A stretch of 45,828 bases of DNA from DASXUG01 sp036504995. Its GTDB lineage: Bacteria > Pseudomonadota > Gammaproteobacteria > Burkholderiales > Methylophilaceae. Shown piece by piece: positions 24,049-33,796 of the stretch; positions within the stretch are counted from its first letter, which is position 1; every line of letters begins with the position of its first letter. A program made the translations under genes and the position numbers. The DNA lies in assembly GCA_036504995.1 (NCBI GenBank), contig DASXUG010000016.1:1-45828 (forward strand), read 5' to 3'. The notes below the pieces were generated by a model, which worked only from the letters and a program-made list of their open reading frames with translations, had not been told where the DNA came from and made no database searches.

Positions 24049-24471
24049 ATGGCAGAAGCTATAACAAAACAATTTACTCCTTACCAAGCAGCCGCTGGCG
24101 AAGAGTATATGAACGAGAAACAGAAAAATCATTTCCGTAAAATACTCAACGACTGGAAATCAGAGCTTAGTCACGATATTGACCGTACCGTGCATACGAT
24201 GCAAGACGAAGTGACGATGTTTGCTGACCCTAACGACCGTGCTAGCCAAGAGTCTGATATGGCGCTAGAGCTGCGCAATCGTGACCGCGAGCGCAAACTC
24301 ATCAAAAAAATTGATGAAACTTTAGGCAAAATCAATGAAGGTGAGTATGGCTATTGCAACGGCTGCGGCATCGAGATTGGATTAAAGCGATTAGAAGCTC
24401 GCCCAACGGCTACACTTTGCATTGACTGCAAAACACTAGACGAAATGCGCGAAAAACAAGTCGCAAAATAA
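24049..24471 (+). CDS. dksA: RNA polymerase-binding transcription factor DksA
   Basis: A 140-residue protein with the full DksA layout. An N-terminal helix is followed by a coiled coil (about 35-105) with the tip acidic motif DPNDRASQES, whose aspartates act in the polymerase secondary channel. A C-terminal zinc finger follows: CNGCGIEIG and CIDCKTLDE supply the C-x2-C-x17-C-x2-C cysteines. DksA works with ppGpp to lower rRNA transcription and raise amino acid biosynthesis. All four cysteines are present, so this is a canonical rather than a cysteine-free paralogue. AAGG precedes the ATG. A strong bidirectional terminator separates it from pnp. Confidence 0.93.
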   Translation: MAEAITKQFTPYQAAAGEEYMNEKQKNHFRKILNDWKSELSHDIDRTVHTMQDEVTMFADPNDRASQESDMALELRNRDRERKLIKKIDETLGKINEGEYGYCNGCGIEIGLKRLEARPTATLCIDCKTLDEMREKQVAK

Positions 24472-24568
24472 GCTTTCGACTGGTTTCAACCTAGCTAACA
24501 TCCATGTCAGCTAGCTTAATTGAGGCCAAAGCTATCAGATTAACCAACCATGATCTGATTCCCCACAA

Positions 24569-24600
24569 AACAAAAAGCCCGCTTGCGCGGGCTTTTTGTT
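24569..24600. terminator. Bidirectional intrinsic terminator between dksA and pnp
   Basis: Perfect 14-bp arms (24569-24582 and 24587-24600) with a TTGC loop and a GCCCGC/GCGGGC core have A-runs and T-runs on the outside. It therefore works as a terminator for dksA (+) and for pnp (-), which converge here. Confidence 0.93.
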
Positions 24601-24616
24601 GACCACTAACCGCTAC

Positions 24617-26743
24617 TTACTCAGCAGCTGGCTCGCTCGTCTCTTCTGATTCAGGTGCTTCGATCAGCGCCTTCATGCTTAAGCGCACACGGCCTTTTTC
24701 GTCTGCTTCCACCACTTTAACTTTGACCACTTGGCCTTCTTTCAAGAAGTCAGCCACCGCATTTACGCGTTGGTGGGCAATTTGTGAAATGTGCAACAAA
24801 CCATCTTTACCTGGTAACAATGAAACAATCGCACCGAAGTCCAACAATTTAATCACTGTACCGTCATAGGTTTGACCAATTTCAATTTCAGCAGTGATGG
24901 CTTCGATACGTTTTTTCGCCTCTTCACCAGCATCAGCATTAACGCAACCAATTTTAATGGTACCGTCATCTTCAATATCAATCGTTGTACCAGTTTCTTC
25001 AGTTAACGCACGAATCACTGCGCCACCCTTACCGATAACGTCACGGATTTTTTCAGGGTTGATTTTCATGGTGATAATGCGTGGCGCAAAGGCTGAAAGC
25101 TCATGGCGAGTTTCACCCATCGCTTCCTTCATAATGCCAAGAATGTGCATACGGCCTTCTTTAGCTTGACTCAATGCAACGTCCATAATCTCAGTAGTGA
25201 TACCTGTGATTTTGATGTCCATCTGCAAAGCGGTAATGCCTGCACTGGTACCAGCTACCTTAAAGTCCATATCACCAAGGTGATCTTCGTCACCTAAAAT
25301 GTCGGTTAAGACAGCTACACGATTACCTTCTTTAATCAAGCCCATTGCAATACCTGCAACGTGTGCTTTCATTGGCACACCAGCGTCCATTAAAGCTAAA
25401 CAGCCGCCACAAACAGACGCCATTGAGCTTGAACCGTTAGACTCAGTAATTTCAGATACTACGCGCACGGTGTAACCAAACTCTTCTTGGCTTGGCAAAG
25501 CTGCAACCAATGCACGCTTGGCTAAGCGACCGTGACCAATTTCACGACGCTTAGGTGTGCCCACGCGACCAGTTTCACCAGTTGCGTACGGAGGCATGTT
25601 GTAATGCAACATAAAGCGGTCAGCATACTCACCTTGTAGTGCATCAATCATTTGCTCATCGCGACCTGTACCTAAAGTTGCAACAACCAAGGCTTGTGTT
25701 TCACCACGGGTAAACAGGGCTGAACCATGCGTACGTGGCAACACGCCAGTACGAATGCTAATCGGACGAACCGTACGTGTATCGCGACCATCAATACGTG
25801 GCTCACCATTTAAGATTTGACCACGCACTACTTTAGCTTCTAAATTAAAGAAAGCACCTTTAATCTCGTTTGCTTCTGTTGTTGAGGTTTCTTCTGTGAT
25901 CAACTCAGACAATACGCGATTTTTGATTTCATCTAACTTAGCAGAACGTGTGCCTTTAGATTTAATTTTGTACGCTTCGTTAATATCGGCACCTGCTATT
26001 GCAGTTACTTTCTCAATGACCACTGTGTTTGGCTCTGGAGGTGTCCAGTCCCACGCGTCTTTACCAACTTCTGCAGCCACTTCGTTAATCATATTAACGA
26101 CTGCTTGCAATTGCTCGTGACCAAACACCACGGCGCCTAACATTACGTCTTCTGGTAATTCTTTAGCTTCTGACTCAACCATCAACACTGCGCTGTCAGT
26201 CGCGGCAACCACTAAATCTAACGCGGTTTCTTTCAACTGTGTCGCTGTTGGGTTTAATACATACTCACCATTGATATAACCTACACGTGCCGCACCAATC
26301 GGGCCGTAGAATGGAATACCTGAAATAGCCAAAGCAGCCGATGCACCGATAATGGCAGGAATGTCAGAATCAATTTCGCTATCTGATGACATCACAGTCG
26401 CAACGATTTGCACTTCGTTATAAAACGCTTCAGGGAATAATGGACGCAATGGGCGATCGATTAAACGTGAAGTGAGTGTTTCTTTCTCAGATGGACGGCC
26501 TTCGCGCTTAAAGAAACCGCCAGGGATCTTACCTGCGGCATAAGTTTTTTCTTGATAATCAACAGTTAATGGGAAAAAGTCTTGGCCTGCTTTTACTTCT
26601 GTCTTACCAACCACACTGACCAAAACAACAGTATCACCATAACTAACCATGACCGCGCCATCTGCTTGACGCGCAATTTCGCCTGTTTCTATGGTGAGCT
26701 CATGCGCACCATATTGAATACTTCTCTTTACTTTATTAAACAT
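24617..26743 (-). CDS. pnp: Polynucleotide phosphorylase
   Basis: A 708-residue exoribonuclease with the usual order: RNase PH domain 1 (about 10-215), a helical linker, RNase PH domain 2 (about 310-540, with GETQALVVATLGTGRDEQ), a KH domain (about 555-610, IRDVIGKGGAVIRALTEE) and an S1 domain (about 620-690). The second core keeps the phosphate and metal residues (DMDFKVAGTSAGITALQMD). It degrades RNA 3' to 5' with phosphate and joins the RNase E degradosome. A GAGGAA Shine-Dalgarno precedes the start. It follows rpsO with a hairpin terminator between them, as in E. coli, where that hairpin is partly read through. Confidence 0.97.
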   Translation of the reverse strand: MFNKVKRSIQYGAHELTIETGEIARQADGAVMVSYGDTVVLVSVVGKTEVKAGQDFFPLTVDYQEKTYAAGKIPGGFFKREGRPSEKETLTSRLIDRPLRPLFPEAFYNEVQIVATVMSSDSEIDSDIPAIIGASAALAISGIPFYGPIGAARVGYINGEYVLNPTATQLKETALDLVVAATDSAVLMVESEAKELPEDVMLGAVVFGHEQLQAVVNMINEVAAEVGKDAWDWTPPEPNTVVIEKVTAIAGADINEAYKIKSKGTRSAKLDEIKNRVLSELITEETSTTEANEIKGAFFNLEAKVVRGQILNGEPRIDGRDTRTVRPISIRTGVLPRTHGSALFTRGETQALVVATLGTGRDEQMIDALQGEYADRFMLHYNMPPYATGETGRVGTPKRREIGHGRLAKRALVAALPSQEEFGYTVRVVSEITESNGSSSMASVCGGCLALMDAGVPMKAHVAGIAMGLIKEGNRVAVLTDILGDEDHLGDMDFKVAGTSAGITALQMDIKITGITTEIMDVALSQAKEGRMHILGIMKEAMGETRHELSAFAPRIITMKINPEKIRDVIGKGGAVIRALTEETGTTIDIEDDGTIKIGCVNADAGEEAKKRIEAITAEIEIGQTYDGTVIKLLDFGAIVSLLPGKDGLLHISQIAHQRVNAVADFLKEGQVVKVKVVEADEKGRVRLSMKALIEAPESEETSEPAAE

Positions 26744-26821
26744 TTTTCGTTCCTCTTTATAATACCGCTCTTTAACTACACAGCATTTACTCTTACTGTT
26801 CTAGAGTAAAGCTCCAATGAA

Positions 26822-26862
26822 AAAGCCGAATAACATTGCGGTTTGCAATGCTATTCGGCTTT
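26822..26862. terminator. Hairpin terminator between rpsO and pnp
   Basis: Arms AAAGCCGAATA (26822-26832) and TATTCGGCTTT (26852-26862) enclose a further ATTGC/GCAAT stem. The minus-strand exit reads into CTTTTTCA, a modest T-tract. The position matches the rpsO terminator of enterobacteria. Confidence 0.8.
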
Positions 26863-26897
26863 AACTTTATTCAAATACTATTGCCAGTTTTACCAAC

Positions 26898-27167
26898 TTA
26901 CTTACGGATACCTAAGCTAGTAATCAATGTACGATAGCGCGCATTGTCTTTACGTTTTAGGTAATCTAACAATTTACGACGTTGACTTACCAACGCTAAC
27001 AAACCACGACGTGAGTGATGGTCTTTTGCATTGCTTTTGAAGTGTTCTGTCAAATAAGTGATACGTGCGCTTAAAAGTGCTACTTGCACTTCAGGACTGC
27101 CTGTATCATTTGGTGCGCGTTGATAGTCAGCAACGATTTTTGCTGTTTCTTGAACTGTAATTGCCAT
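26898..27167 (-). CDS. rpsO: 30S ribosomal protein S15
   Basis: An 89-residue protein of standard length, MAITVQETAKIVADYQ through RYRTLITSLGIRK. It contains the conserved GSPEVQVALLSARI and DHHSRRGLLALVSQRRKLLDYL segments that bind the central domain of 16S rRNA. In E. coli S15 represses its own mRNA through a leader structure. Here it has its own promoter at 27265-27294 and is followed by pnp. In most relatives truB lies directly upstream; here that gene is 12 kb away. Confidence 0.97.
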   Translation of the reverse strand: MAITVQETAKIVADYQRAPNDTGSPEVQVALLSARITYLTEHFKSNAKDHHSRRGLLALVSQRRKLLDYLKRKDNARYRTLITSLGIRK

Positions 27168-27264
27168 AACTTAAAATCCTGTTTTATTTGAGATGTGTTT
27201 TGCGTCAATGTAAAAGCAGGCAACATCATGACCCGCGAATACATTCATTTACAATGAACCCTGC

Positions 27265-27294
27265 ATTATAAACTTAAAACTATAATATTAACAA
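27265..27294 (-). promoter_or_regulatory. rpsO: Candidate rpsO promoter
   Basis: On the minus strand TTGTTA (27294-27289) and a perfect TATAAT (27270-27265) are 18 bp apart. The start would be near 27258, giving a leader of about 90 nt before rpsO. The leader is long enough for an S15-binding structure, but I did not resolve one. Confidence 0.65.
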
Positions 27295-27340
27295 GCACTT
27301 CTATAAATCAACGACTGACCTTGCTAATGGCCAAGTAAAG

Positions 27341-27415
27341 TTCTGTAAAGATTATTGCAAACCCCTCATTTTTCTGTAAAATGAAAATGAAACGTTTTAT
27401 TTTTATTTTACAGAA
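27341..27415 (+). promoter_or_regulatory. 44-bp palindromic operator over the TetR-operon promoter
   Basis: A 44-bp palindrome (27372-27415) has half-sites of 22 bp that match at 20 positions; the outer arms read TTCTGTAAAAT and ATTTTACAGAA. A further partial copy of the half-site, TTCTGTAAA, is at 27341-27349. TTGCAA (27355-27360) and TAAAAT (27377-27382), 16 bp apart, form a likely promoter whose -10 box lies in the left arm. The regulator start at 27435 follows 19 bp after the palindrome. It is most likely the autoregulatory operator. Confidence 0.78.
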
Positions 27416-27434
27416 TCGAACTAATGACACCGCT

Positions 27435-28103
27435 ATGATTGATTGCTTATTACATAAACGCAAACTTGGGCGGCCCAAGCACGGCACGGAGCAAGAGCGC
27501 ATCGGTGAGTTACTCGACACCGCCTTAGACATTTTTTTACGCTTGGGTTATGCCAATACGAGTATCGCTAAAATTGCCTCGACCGCAGGCGTTTCCACGC
27601 GCACCATTTATGGACTATACACCAACAAATCTGACTTAATGGTGGCTGCTGTTACGCGCATGGTAGAACAAGATTTACTTGAACTCAGCAAAATCTCACA
27701 GTTAGCTGAAAGTTCACCTGAAGAGACGCTTACCGCGCTTTGCAAAATCATTCTTGAGCGTGTAACCAGCGACAAGTTAATCTCACTCTACCGCATGGGC
27801 GTTGCAGAAGGATTTCGCTTTCCAGAATTAGCCAAGAAAATGCGCTCTTCAGGGCCTAAACGCATTGAAGCTGTCATTGCAGACTATCTGAATAAACAAT
27901 CCGCTCTGGGCATATTAAACATTCAAAATGCACAGCAATCCGCTTCGTTATTTTTGCATATGCTTATTTCAGAGCCCCGCCATAACTGCTTATTTGGTCT
28001 ATTGAGTCCAGAATATGGCTGGAATGCTGAACAACATATTGCAAACGTAGTCAGAACGTTTCTACACGGAACACTCCAACCGAAAAGTGACTCGCCTAAA
28101 TGA
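27435..28103 (+). CDS. TetR/AcrR-family regulator of the RND operon
   Basis: From the ATG at 27435 the protein has 222 residues. An earlier in-frame ATG at 27381 lies inside the operator palindrome, and its first codons would be an artefact of that repeat, so I reject it. The N-terminal helix-turn-helix (about 20-65: ALDIFLRLGYANTSIAKIAS, then STRTIYGLYTNKSDL) is typical of TetR. The all-helical C-terminal half would bind a ligand, probably a pump substrate. Its stop overlaps the start of the outer membrane factor gene by 4 bp (ATGA), so regulator and pump share one transcript. The inducer is unknown. Confidence 0.9.
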   Translation: MIDCLLHKRKLGRPKHGTEQERIGELLDTALDIFLRLGYANTSIAKIASTAGVSTRTIYGLYTNKSDLMVAAVTRMVEQDLLELSKISQLAESSPEETLTALCKIILERVTSDKLISLYRMGVAEGFRFPELAKKMRSSGPKRIEAVIADYLNKQSALGILNIQNAQQSASLFLHMLISEPRHNCLFGLLSPEYGWNAEQHIANVVRTFLHGTLQPKSDSPK

Positions 28104-29593
28104 ATATCGCCTCTAAACTAAGCCGAGCTAACCTAAGCACAGGCCATGCGCTGAGTATGACGATGCTTTTGAGCACACTTATCTCAGGTTGCAGCATTTT
28201 TCCAGAATATAAAACAGCGGAGGTTAAGACCCCAGCCGCATGGCATGCTCCTTTACCACACACTGGTAAACCAGAAGCACTCATGGATTGGTGGAAACAG
28301 TTTAACGACCCAGTACTAGACACGCTTTTGGGCGCCGCGGAACAAGACAATCCGTCATTAGATATTGCGGTGGCGAATATAAAGGTCGCAAGGGCGGCGA
28401 CTGTCGTTGCGCGGGCAGATGCATTGCCCAGCGTTTCAGCAAATGCCTCTAAATCTCGATCCAAAAGTAATTCGGCTTTTGGCAGCACGGTAGTTTCCAG
28501 CATCTCCGACTCTAGCAAGGCCTCGCTAGATGCCAGTTGGGAAATCGATTTATTTGGTGCCATCAAATTTTCTAGGCAAGCCGCACAAGCCAGATTAGAA
28601 GCTAAACAAAGTGACTGGCATGATGCTAGAGTGAGTCTGGCTGCCGAAGTGGCGAATGATTATCTTGATTACCGCACCTGCCAATTGTTAACCAACGCTT
28701 ACCAGCAACAACTGGACTCCAAGAACGAAACATCAAGACTAACCAATATCAAAGCCAAGGCTGGTTTTGCTGCGCCAGCGGATGCCGCACTGGCCGAAGC
28801 TAGTGCCAAAAGCACCGAATCGAGCTTGGTCGCTCAAAAAGCGCAATGTGACCTCACGATCAAGTCTTTAGTCGCGCTGACAGGTATCGAGGAATCCCAA
28901 TTAACAGCAACATTACTCAATGGGGCGGTAAAGCTACCCGCGCCCAAAGAGTTTGTGGTCAATACCATTCCTGCAAATATAGTAAGACAACGGCCAGATT
29001 TAGTCTCCAGTGAACGCGCGATTGCCGCAGCCAGTGCAGATATAGGCAATGCTGAAGCGAATCGCTATCCCAATCTATCCTTATCAGGCTCCATAGGCGT
29101 TGCGGATACAAGTATTGGCAATATAAGCAGCAGTGGTAGCACCTGGTCATTTGGCCCTGCACTGTCTCTCCCTATATTTAACGCGGGCAAACTCAAAGCA
29201 CAAGTCAACAGCGCCGAAGGTAAATATCAACTCGCCATTGCCACGCATCAACAAAATGTGCGTAATGCCATTAAAGAAGTTGAACAGTCACTGGTCAACT
29301 TAGATAGCGCATCTCAGCGCGCGCAGCTTGAGCAAGTGAGCACCGAGCAATATCGCAAGTATTTTCTAGCCACAGAGATTAACTGGAAAGCTGGTGGTGA
29401 AACTTTGCTGAATCTTGAAGATGCCCGTCGCCAAGCCATTAATGCTGAAGTGACCATGTACAACCAACAACACGACCGCGTCAAATACTGGATTACCCTG
29501 TACAAAGCGATTGGCGGTGGCTGGCAAAATACTGACAGCCAAAATTCAAACATGAAAGACTTAGATAATCCAGAAAAGATGGGAACGCGATAA
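28100..29593 (+). CDS. NodT-family outer membrane efflux lipoprotein
   Basis: A 497-residue outer membrane factor of the TolC-fold NodT/OprM group. The signal region ends in LISGC with lipobox cysteine 31, so the protein should be lipid-anchored. Two repeated halves carry the helix-strand pattern, for example DWWKQFNDPVLDTLLGAAEQ in the first and RQRPDLVSSERAIAAASADI at the middle junction. It forms the exit duct for the pump encoded next. The MFP gene begins directly after its stop (TAA-ATG). The start overlaps the TetR stop by 4 bp. The C-terminal 30 residues are hydrophilic and family-variable. Confidence 0.9.
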   Translation: MNIASKLSRANLSTGHALSMTMLLSTLISGCSIFPEYKTAEVKTPAAWHAPLPHTGKPEALMDWWKQFNDPVLDTLLGAAEQDNPSLDIAVANIKVARAATVVARADALPSVSANASKSRSKSNSAFGSTVVSSISDSSKASLDASWEIDLFGAIKFSRQAAQARLEAKQSDWHDARVSLAAEVANDYLDYRTCQLLTNAYQQQLDSKNETSRLTNIKAKAGFAAPADAALAEASAKSTESSLVAQKAQCDLTIKSLVALTGIEESQLTATLLNGAVKLPAPKEFVVNTIPANIVRQRPDLVSSERAIAAASADIGNAEANRYPNLSLSGSIGVADTSIGNISSSGSTWSFGPALSLPIFNAGKLKAQVNSAEGKYQLAIATHQQNVRNAIKEVEQSLVNLDSASQRAQLEQVSTEQYRKYFLATEINWKAGGETLLNLEDARRQAINAEVTMYNQQHDRVKYWITLYKAIGGGWQNTDSQNSNMKDLDNPEKMGTR

Positions 29594-30727
29594 ATGGCTT
29601 CAATATCGAAAAATACTAAGCGAGTCTTAATCATCGGCCTTGTGCTGATATTAGCTGCTACTGCAATTGTACTGATTAAACACAAGCAACCCGCATCAGA
29701 TCCAGCCGTCACAAAGTCTGCCTTAAGCGTGGATACAATCACCCCAAGCGAGTCGCTTTGGCCTTTGACCATCCGCGTCAATGGTGCAATAGCGGCCTGG
29801 CAAGAAGCGCAAATTGGCGCTGAAATTAGCGGCCTACGTATCACCCAAGTATTGGCTGATGTTGGCACAGAGGTTAAACGCGGCCAGCCACTAGTCACTT
29901 TGAATGATGAAACGATTGTTGCGGCAGTGCATAAACAACAGGCTACCGTTGCACGAGATAAAGCTGCCTTGGCGGAAGCAAAGTCTAACGCAGACCGCGC
30001 GCGTGAGATTAAAGACAGTGGCGCACTGTCTACCCAACAAATTAATCAATTTCTCATTGCCGAAGAAACTGCAATTGCAACGCTTGCAGCCTCTCAAGCC
30101 GAGCTTGAGAACCAACAAATTCAGCTCAATCATACACATATTGTCGCACCTGATGACGGCATTATTTCATCAAGGACAGCTAACTTAGGCAGTGTGATCA
30201 GCGCCGGCAGCGAGTTATTTAAGCTGGTGCGTCAAAGTCGCATCGAATGGCGTGCCGAGGTGAATGCCGACCAGTTATTGCAAATGAGTAAAGGGCAAGT
30301 AGTGCGCATTGCGCTACAAAATGGCAAGCAAATCAAAGGGACTGTCCGCATGATTGCACCGACGCTCGATGCAACAACGCGCAACGCATTAATTTATGTA
30401 GATTTACCCAAAGGCAGCGCACAGCCTGGCATGTACGCGCAAGGCGAAATTGAAACTGGGATGTTATCCGCTTTAACCGTCCCTCAGTCTGCCGTCATTA
30501 TGCGCGATGGGCGTAGCTATGTGTTTGAAGTTACTGACAAGCAACATATTGTTCAACATGCTGTCACCACTGGCAGGCGCATAGGTGATTTAGTGGAAAT
30601 CTCTACCAACCACACTGGCAATGACTCCACTGGCGCAAACATTGGCCTAAACTCAATTTTGGTCGCCACGGGCGGCGCTTTTTTAAATGATGGTGACATC
30701 GTTAGTGTATCTAAGGCGGCAAAATGA
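29594..30727 (+). CDS. RND efflux membrane fusion (periplasmic adaptor) protein
   Basis: A 377-residue adaptor with one N-terminal membrane anchor (about 10-28) and no lipobox cysteine. A barrel-sandwich/lipoyl half (about 60-85, AAWQEAQIGAEISGLRITQV) is followed by an alpha-helical hairpin (about 95-165) and the second lipoyl half (THIVAPDDGIISSRTANLGS). The beta-barrel and membrane-proximal domains then run to the end. It links the inner membrane RND pump to the outer membrane factor. The stop overlaps the RND start by 4 bp. The arrangement is that of AcrA/MexA-like HAE1 systems. Confidence 0.92.
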   Translation: MASISKNTKRVLIIGLVLILAATAIVLIKHKQPASDPAVTKSALSVDTITPSESLWPLTIRVNGAIAAWQEAQIGAEISGLRITQVLADVGTEVKRGQPLVTLNDETIVAAVHKQQATVARDKAALAEAKSNADRAREIKDSGALSTQQINQFLIAEETAIATLAASQAELENQQIQLNHTHIVAPDDGIISSRTANLGSVISAGSELFKLVRQSRIEWRAEVNADQLLQMSKGQVVRIALQNGKQIKGTVRMIAPTLDATTRNALIYVDLPKGSAQPGMYAQGEIETGMLSALTVPQSAVIMRDGRSYVFEVTDKQHIVQHAVTTGRRIGDLVEISTNHTGNDSTGANIGLNSILVATGGAFLNDGDIVSVSKAAK

Positions 30728-33700
30728 ATTTTTCTGCCTGGTCTATTCGCAACCCTGTACCTTCGATTTTGCTCTTCGCAGTTCTTACCTATATTGGGTT
30801 GGTCAGCTTAAAAAACTTAAGCATACAAAACTTTCCCGATATTGAAATCCCCGTCATCACTGTAGGAGCAACGTTAGAAGGCGCTGCGCCACCGCAGCTT
30901 GAAACTGAGGTTGCGCGCAAAATTGAAGACAAAATTGCCAGTATTGGTGGGATTGAGCATATCCGCACAACCATTACCGATGGCTCTGTCAGCATCAGCG
31001 TAGAGTTTAGTATCGACAAAAGCTCAGAAGAAGCGCTCAACCAAGTCCGAAATGCCGTTGATAGCGCCCGTTCCGACCTCCCCGCCACGCTGCTTAATCC
31101 TGTAGTGTCTAAGCTCAATACGTCTGGTAGCACGCTGCTAACCTACGTTGTAGATACCAAGCATATGAGTGAACAGGAGCTGTCATGGTTTATTGACAAT
31201 GATTTATCAAAGGCACTTTTATCGGTTAAGGGGGTAGGTAAAATCGCTCGTATCGGCGGCGTTGATCGTGAAATTCAGGTTAACCTCGACCCGATACTGA
31301 TGGCTGGTTTAGGGGTAACAGCGGCAGATGTCTCCAGCCAGCTCAAAAAAGTTCAACAAGATGCATCAGGTGGCCGTGGTGACATTGGTAATGCCATACA
31401 GTCTTTTCGTACCTTAGGTGCGGTAGGTTCTGTTGACGAAATTGCAGCGCTCGACATCCCGCTTAGCACTGGCAACCATATCAAACTTAACCAGGTTGCC
31501 CATATTATTGACACCGATGCCGAGCGCTCAACTTACGCCACACTTGATGGCAAGCCTATCATCGGTTTTGAAATTACACGCGTCAAAGGCACGAGTGAAG
31601 TCACGGTGGCAACGGCTGTGCGTGATGAAATCAGTCGACTATCTGCACTCAACCCGAACTTACAAATTAAAGAAGCTTTTAATGCTGTTAAGCCAGTAGA
31701 AGACAACTATGAAGGGTCCATGCACCTACTATTTGAAGGGGCAATTCTAGCGGTACTCGTGGTCTGGTGGTTTTTGCGAGATTGGCGCGCCACGTTGGTG
31801 GCTACTATTGCATTACCACTCTCCATCATTCCCACGTTTGCGGCTATGTATTACGCAAATTTCAGTTTAAATGTGCTCACATTACTGGCGCTGGCACTTG
31901 TGGTCGGGATTTTGGTTGATGACGCGATTGTAGAAATTGAAAACATAGTACGTCATTTGCGCATGGGTAAAACACCCTACCAAGCCGCCATGGAAGCCGC
32001 GGATGAAATTGGCTTTGCCGTGATTGCGACTACATTTACATTAGTAGCGGTGTTCTTGCCAACGGCTTTTATGGGCGGCATTCCTGGCAAATTCTTTAAA
32101 CAGTTTGGTATCACTGCTGCGGTGGCGGTGATGGCCTCCCTTTTGGTCGCACGCTTACTTACGCCCATGATGTCAGCCTACATTTTAAAAGCTCACAGCT
32201 CGGTCACAGAGCAAGATGGTGCATTTATGCGCACCTACTTAAGATTAGTGAACTGGTGTTTAACTTGGCGCAAAACTACCTTATTTGGCGTGACACTTTT
32301 TGTGATCGGCTCATTAGCGCTGGTTCCTTTATTGCCTAAAGGGTTTGTACCCGCGGCAGATACCAGTCAAACCAAAGTGACACTTGAGTTGCAACCTGGC
32401 AGCACACTACAACAAACACGTGAGATTGTTGCTCAAGCAGAGCAAATCCTGAAACATATCCCTGAGGTATCGCAAGTATTTAGCGCTGTTGGTGTAAGTA
32501 GCTCTGGCGGAGGCGGACCCAATGCTACCGTCAGTAGTAACGATGTGCGCAAAGCGACACTAACCCTCAGTCTGCTTGACCGACAACACCGCCCGCAAAA
32601 GCAATCTGAGATCGAAAACAATATTCGAGATCAGCTTAGATCGCTCCCTGGCACACGCATATCGGTCGGCGCGGGCGGCAATGGCGAGCGTCTGCAAGTC
32701 ACCCTTGCCAGCGATGATCCTTACGCCCTGCAAGCTGCCAGCAAATCAGTTGAGCATGATTTACGCACCATTAAAGGCTTGGGCAATATTACCTCCAGCG
32801 CCAGCTTACAACGTCCCGAGATTCAAATCACCCCAGACTTTGCTAAAGCAGCGGAACTAGGCGTCACTGTTCAATCACTGGCAGATATTGTACGCACCGC
32901 TACGGCTGGGGATTTCTCGAACACCATCCCCAAACTTAATCTACCGCAACGCCAAGTACCGATACGGGTTCGCCTAGATGCCGCTTTCCGACAAGATTTT
33001 AACGAAATCACGCAACTACGCGTACCCTCTAAAAATGGCAGTGTACCTTTATCTACCGTGGCTAATATTGAGTTTGGCGGCGGCGCAACACAAATTAATC
33101 GCTTGGATCGTATGCGTAATATCACCTTTGAAATTGAGCTGGGTGGTCGCCAAATTGGTGATGTAGTAAAAGAAGTTGCAGCACTCCCCGCGATTCAAAC
33201 GCTGCCACCCAGCGTCAAACAACTGCAGTCTGGTGACGCGCAGCGCATGGCCGAGTTATTTGGCAGCTTTGGCTCAGCCATGCTCATAGGTGTGATGTGC
33301 ATTTATGTAGTATTGGTGCTGCTATTCCACGATTTTCTACAACCCATTACCATTTTGGGCGCATTACCGCTTTCTCTCGGGGGCGCTTTCCTTGCCTTGC
33401 TCGTTACCAACAGCAGTTTTTCAATGCCATCAGTGATTGGTTTATTAATGCTCATGGGAGTCGTCACCAAAAACTCTATTTTATTAGTGGAATACGCCAT
33501 TATTGCCCGACGTGACCGCGGCTTAAATAGACTAGATGCCTTAATTGATGCTTGCCGCAAACGCGCCAGACCCATCTTAATGACCACCATCGCGATGGGC
33601 GCGGGCATGCTGCCGATTGCCTTAGGCTTCGGGGCGGACCCAAGTTTTCGCGCGCCGATGGCCGTGACCGTGATTGGTGGTTTACTCACCTCAACCTTTT

Positions 33701-33792
33701 TGAGCTTGCTGGTGATTCCCGTGGGCTTCACTTACATTGATGATCTATTACAAGGCATTCGTAAAGCCTTAGCCAAACTTAAAACCAGCTAA
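30724..33792 (+). CDS. RND-family efflux transporter, HAE1 type (AcrB-like)
   Basis: A 1022-residue inner membrane pump with twelve predicted helices, the usual RND duplication and two large periplasmic loops. Proton-relay residues are visible: Asp399 and Asp400 in VVGILVDDAIVEIEN (helix 4) and Lys916 in VTKNSILLVEYA (helix 10). The opening NFSAWSIRNPVPSILLF and the TLEGAAPPQLETEVARKIED segment are family landmarks. It is slightly shorter than AcrB (1049). It would export hydrophobic or amphipathic compounds; the substrate cannot be read from sequence. It is the last gene of the TetR-NodT-MFP-RND operon. Confidence 0.95.
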   Translation: MNFSAWSIRNPVPSILLFAVLTYIGLVSLKNLSIQNFPDIEIPVITVGATLEGAAPPQLETEVARKIEDKIASIGGIEHIRTTITDGSVSISVEFSIDKSSEEALNQVRNAVDSARSDLPATLLNPVVSKLNTSGSTLLTYVVDTKHMSEQELSWFIDNDLSKALLSVKGVGKIARIGGVDREIQVNLDPILMAGLGVTAADVSSQLKKVQQDASGGRGDIGNAIQSFRTLGAVGSVDEIAALDIPLSTGNHIKLNQVAHIIDTDAERSTYATLDGKPIIGFEITRVKGTSEVTVATAVRDEISRLSALNPNLQIKEAFNAVKPVEDNYEGSMHLLFEGAILAVLVVWWFLRDWRATLVATIALPLSIIPTFAAMYYANFSLNVLTLLALALVVGILVDDAIVEIENIVRHLRMGKTPYQAAMEAADEIGFAVIATTFTLVAVFLPTAFMGGIPGKFFKQFGITAAVAVMASLLVARLLTPMMSAYILKAHSSVTEQDGAFMRTYLRLVNWCLTWRKTTLFGVTLFVIGSLALVPLLPKGFVPAADTSQTKVTLELQPGSTLQQTREIVAQAEQILKHIPEVSQVFSAVGVSSSGGGGPNATVSSNDVRKATLTLSLLDRQHRPQKQSEIENNIRDQLRSLPGTRISVGAGGNGERLQVTLASDDPYALQAASKSVEHDLRTIKGLGNITSSASLQRPEIQITPDFAKAAELGVTVQSLADIVRTATAGDFSNTIPKLNLPQRQVPIRVRLDAAFRQDFNEITQLRVPSKNGSVPLSTVANIEFGGGATQINRLDRMRNITFEIELGGRQIGDVVKEVAALPAIQTLPPSVKQLQSGDAQRMAELFGSFGSAMLIGVMCIYVVLVLLFHDFLQPITILGALPLSLGGAFLALLVTNSSFSMPSVIGLLMLMGVVTKNSILLVEYAIIARRDRGLNRLDALIDACRKRARPILMTTIAMGAGMLPIALGFGADPSFRAPMAVTVIGGLLTSTFLSLLVIPVGFTYIDDLLQGIRKALAKLKTS

Positions 33793-33796
33793 ACAG

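Noticed and set aside
27381..27434. Upstream start of the TetR regulator
   Set aside because: The extra 18 codons come from the operator palindrome and would lie at or before the transcript start.
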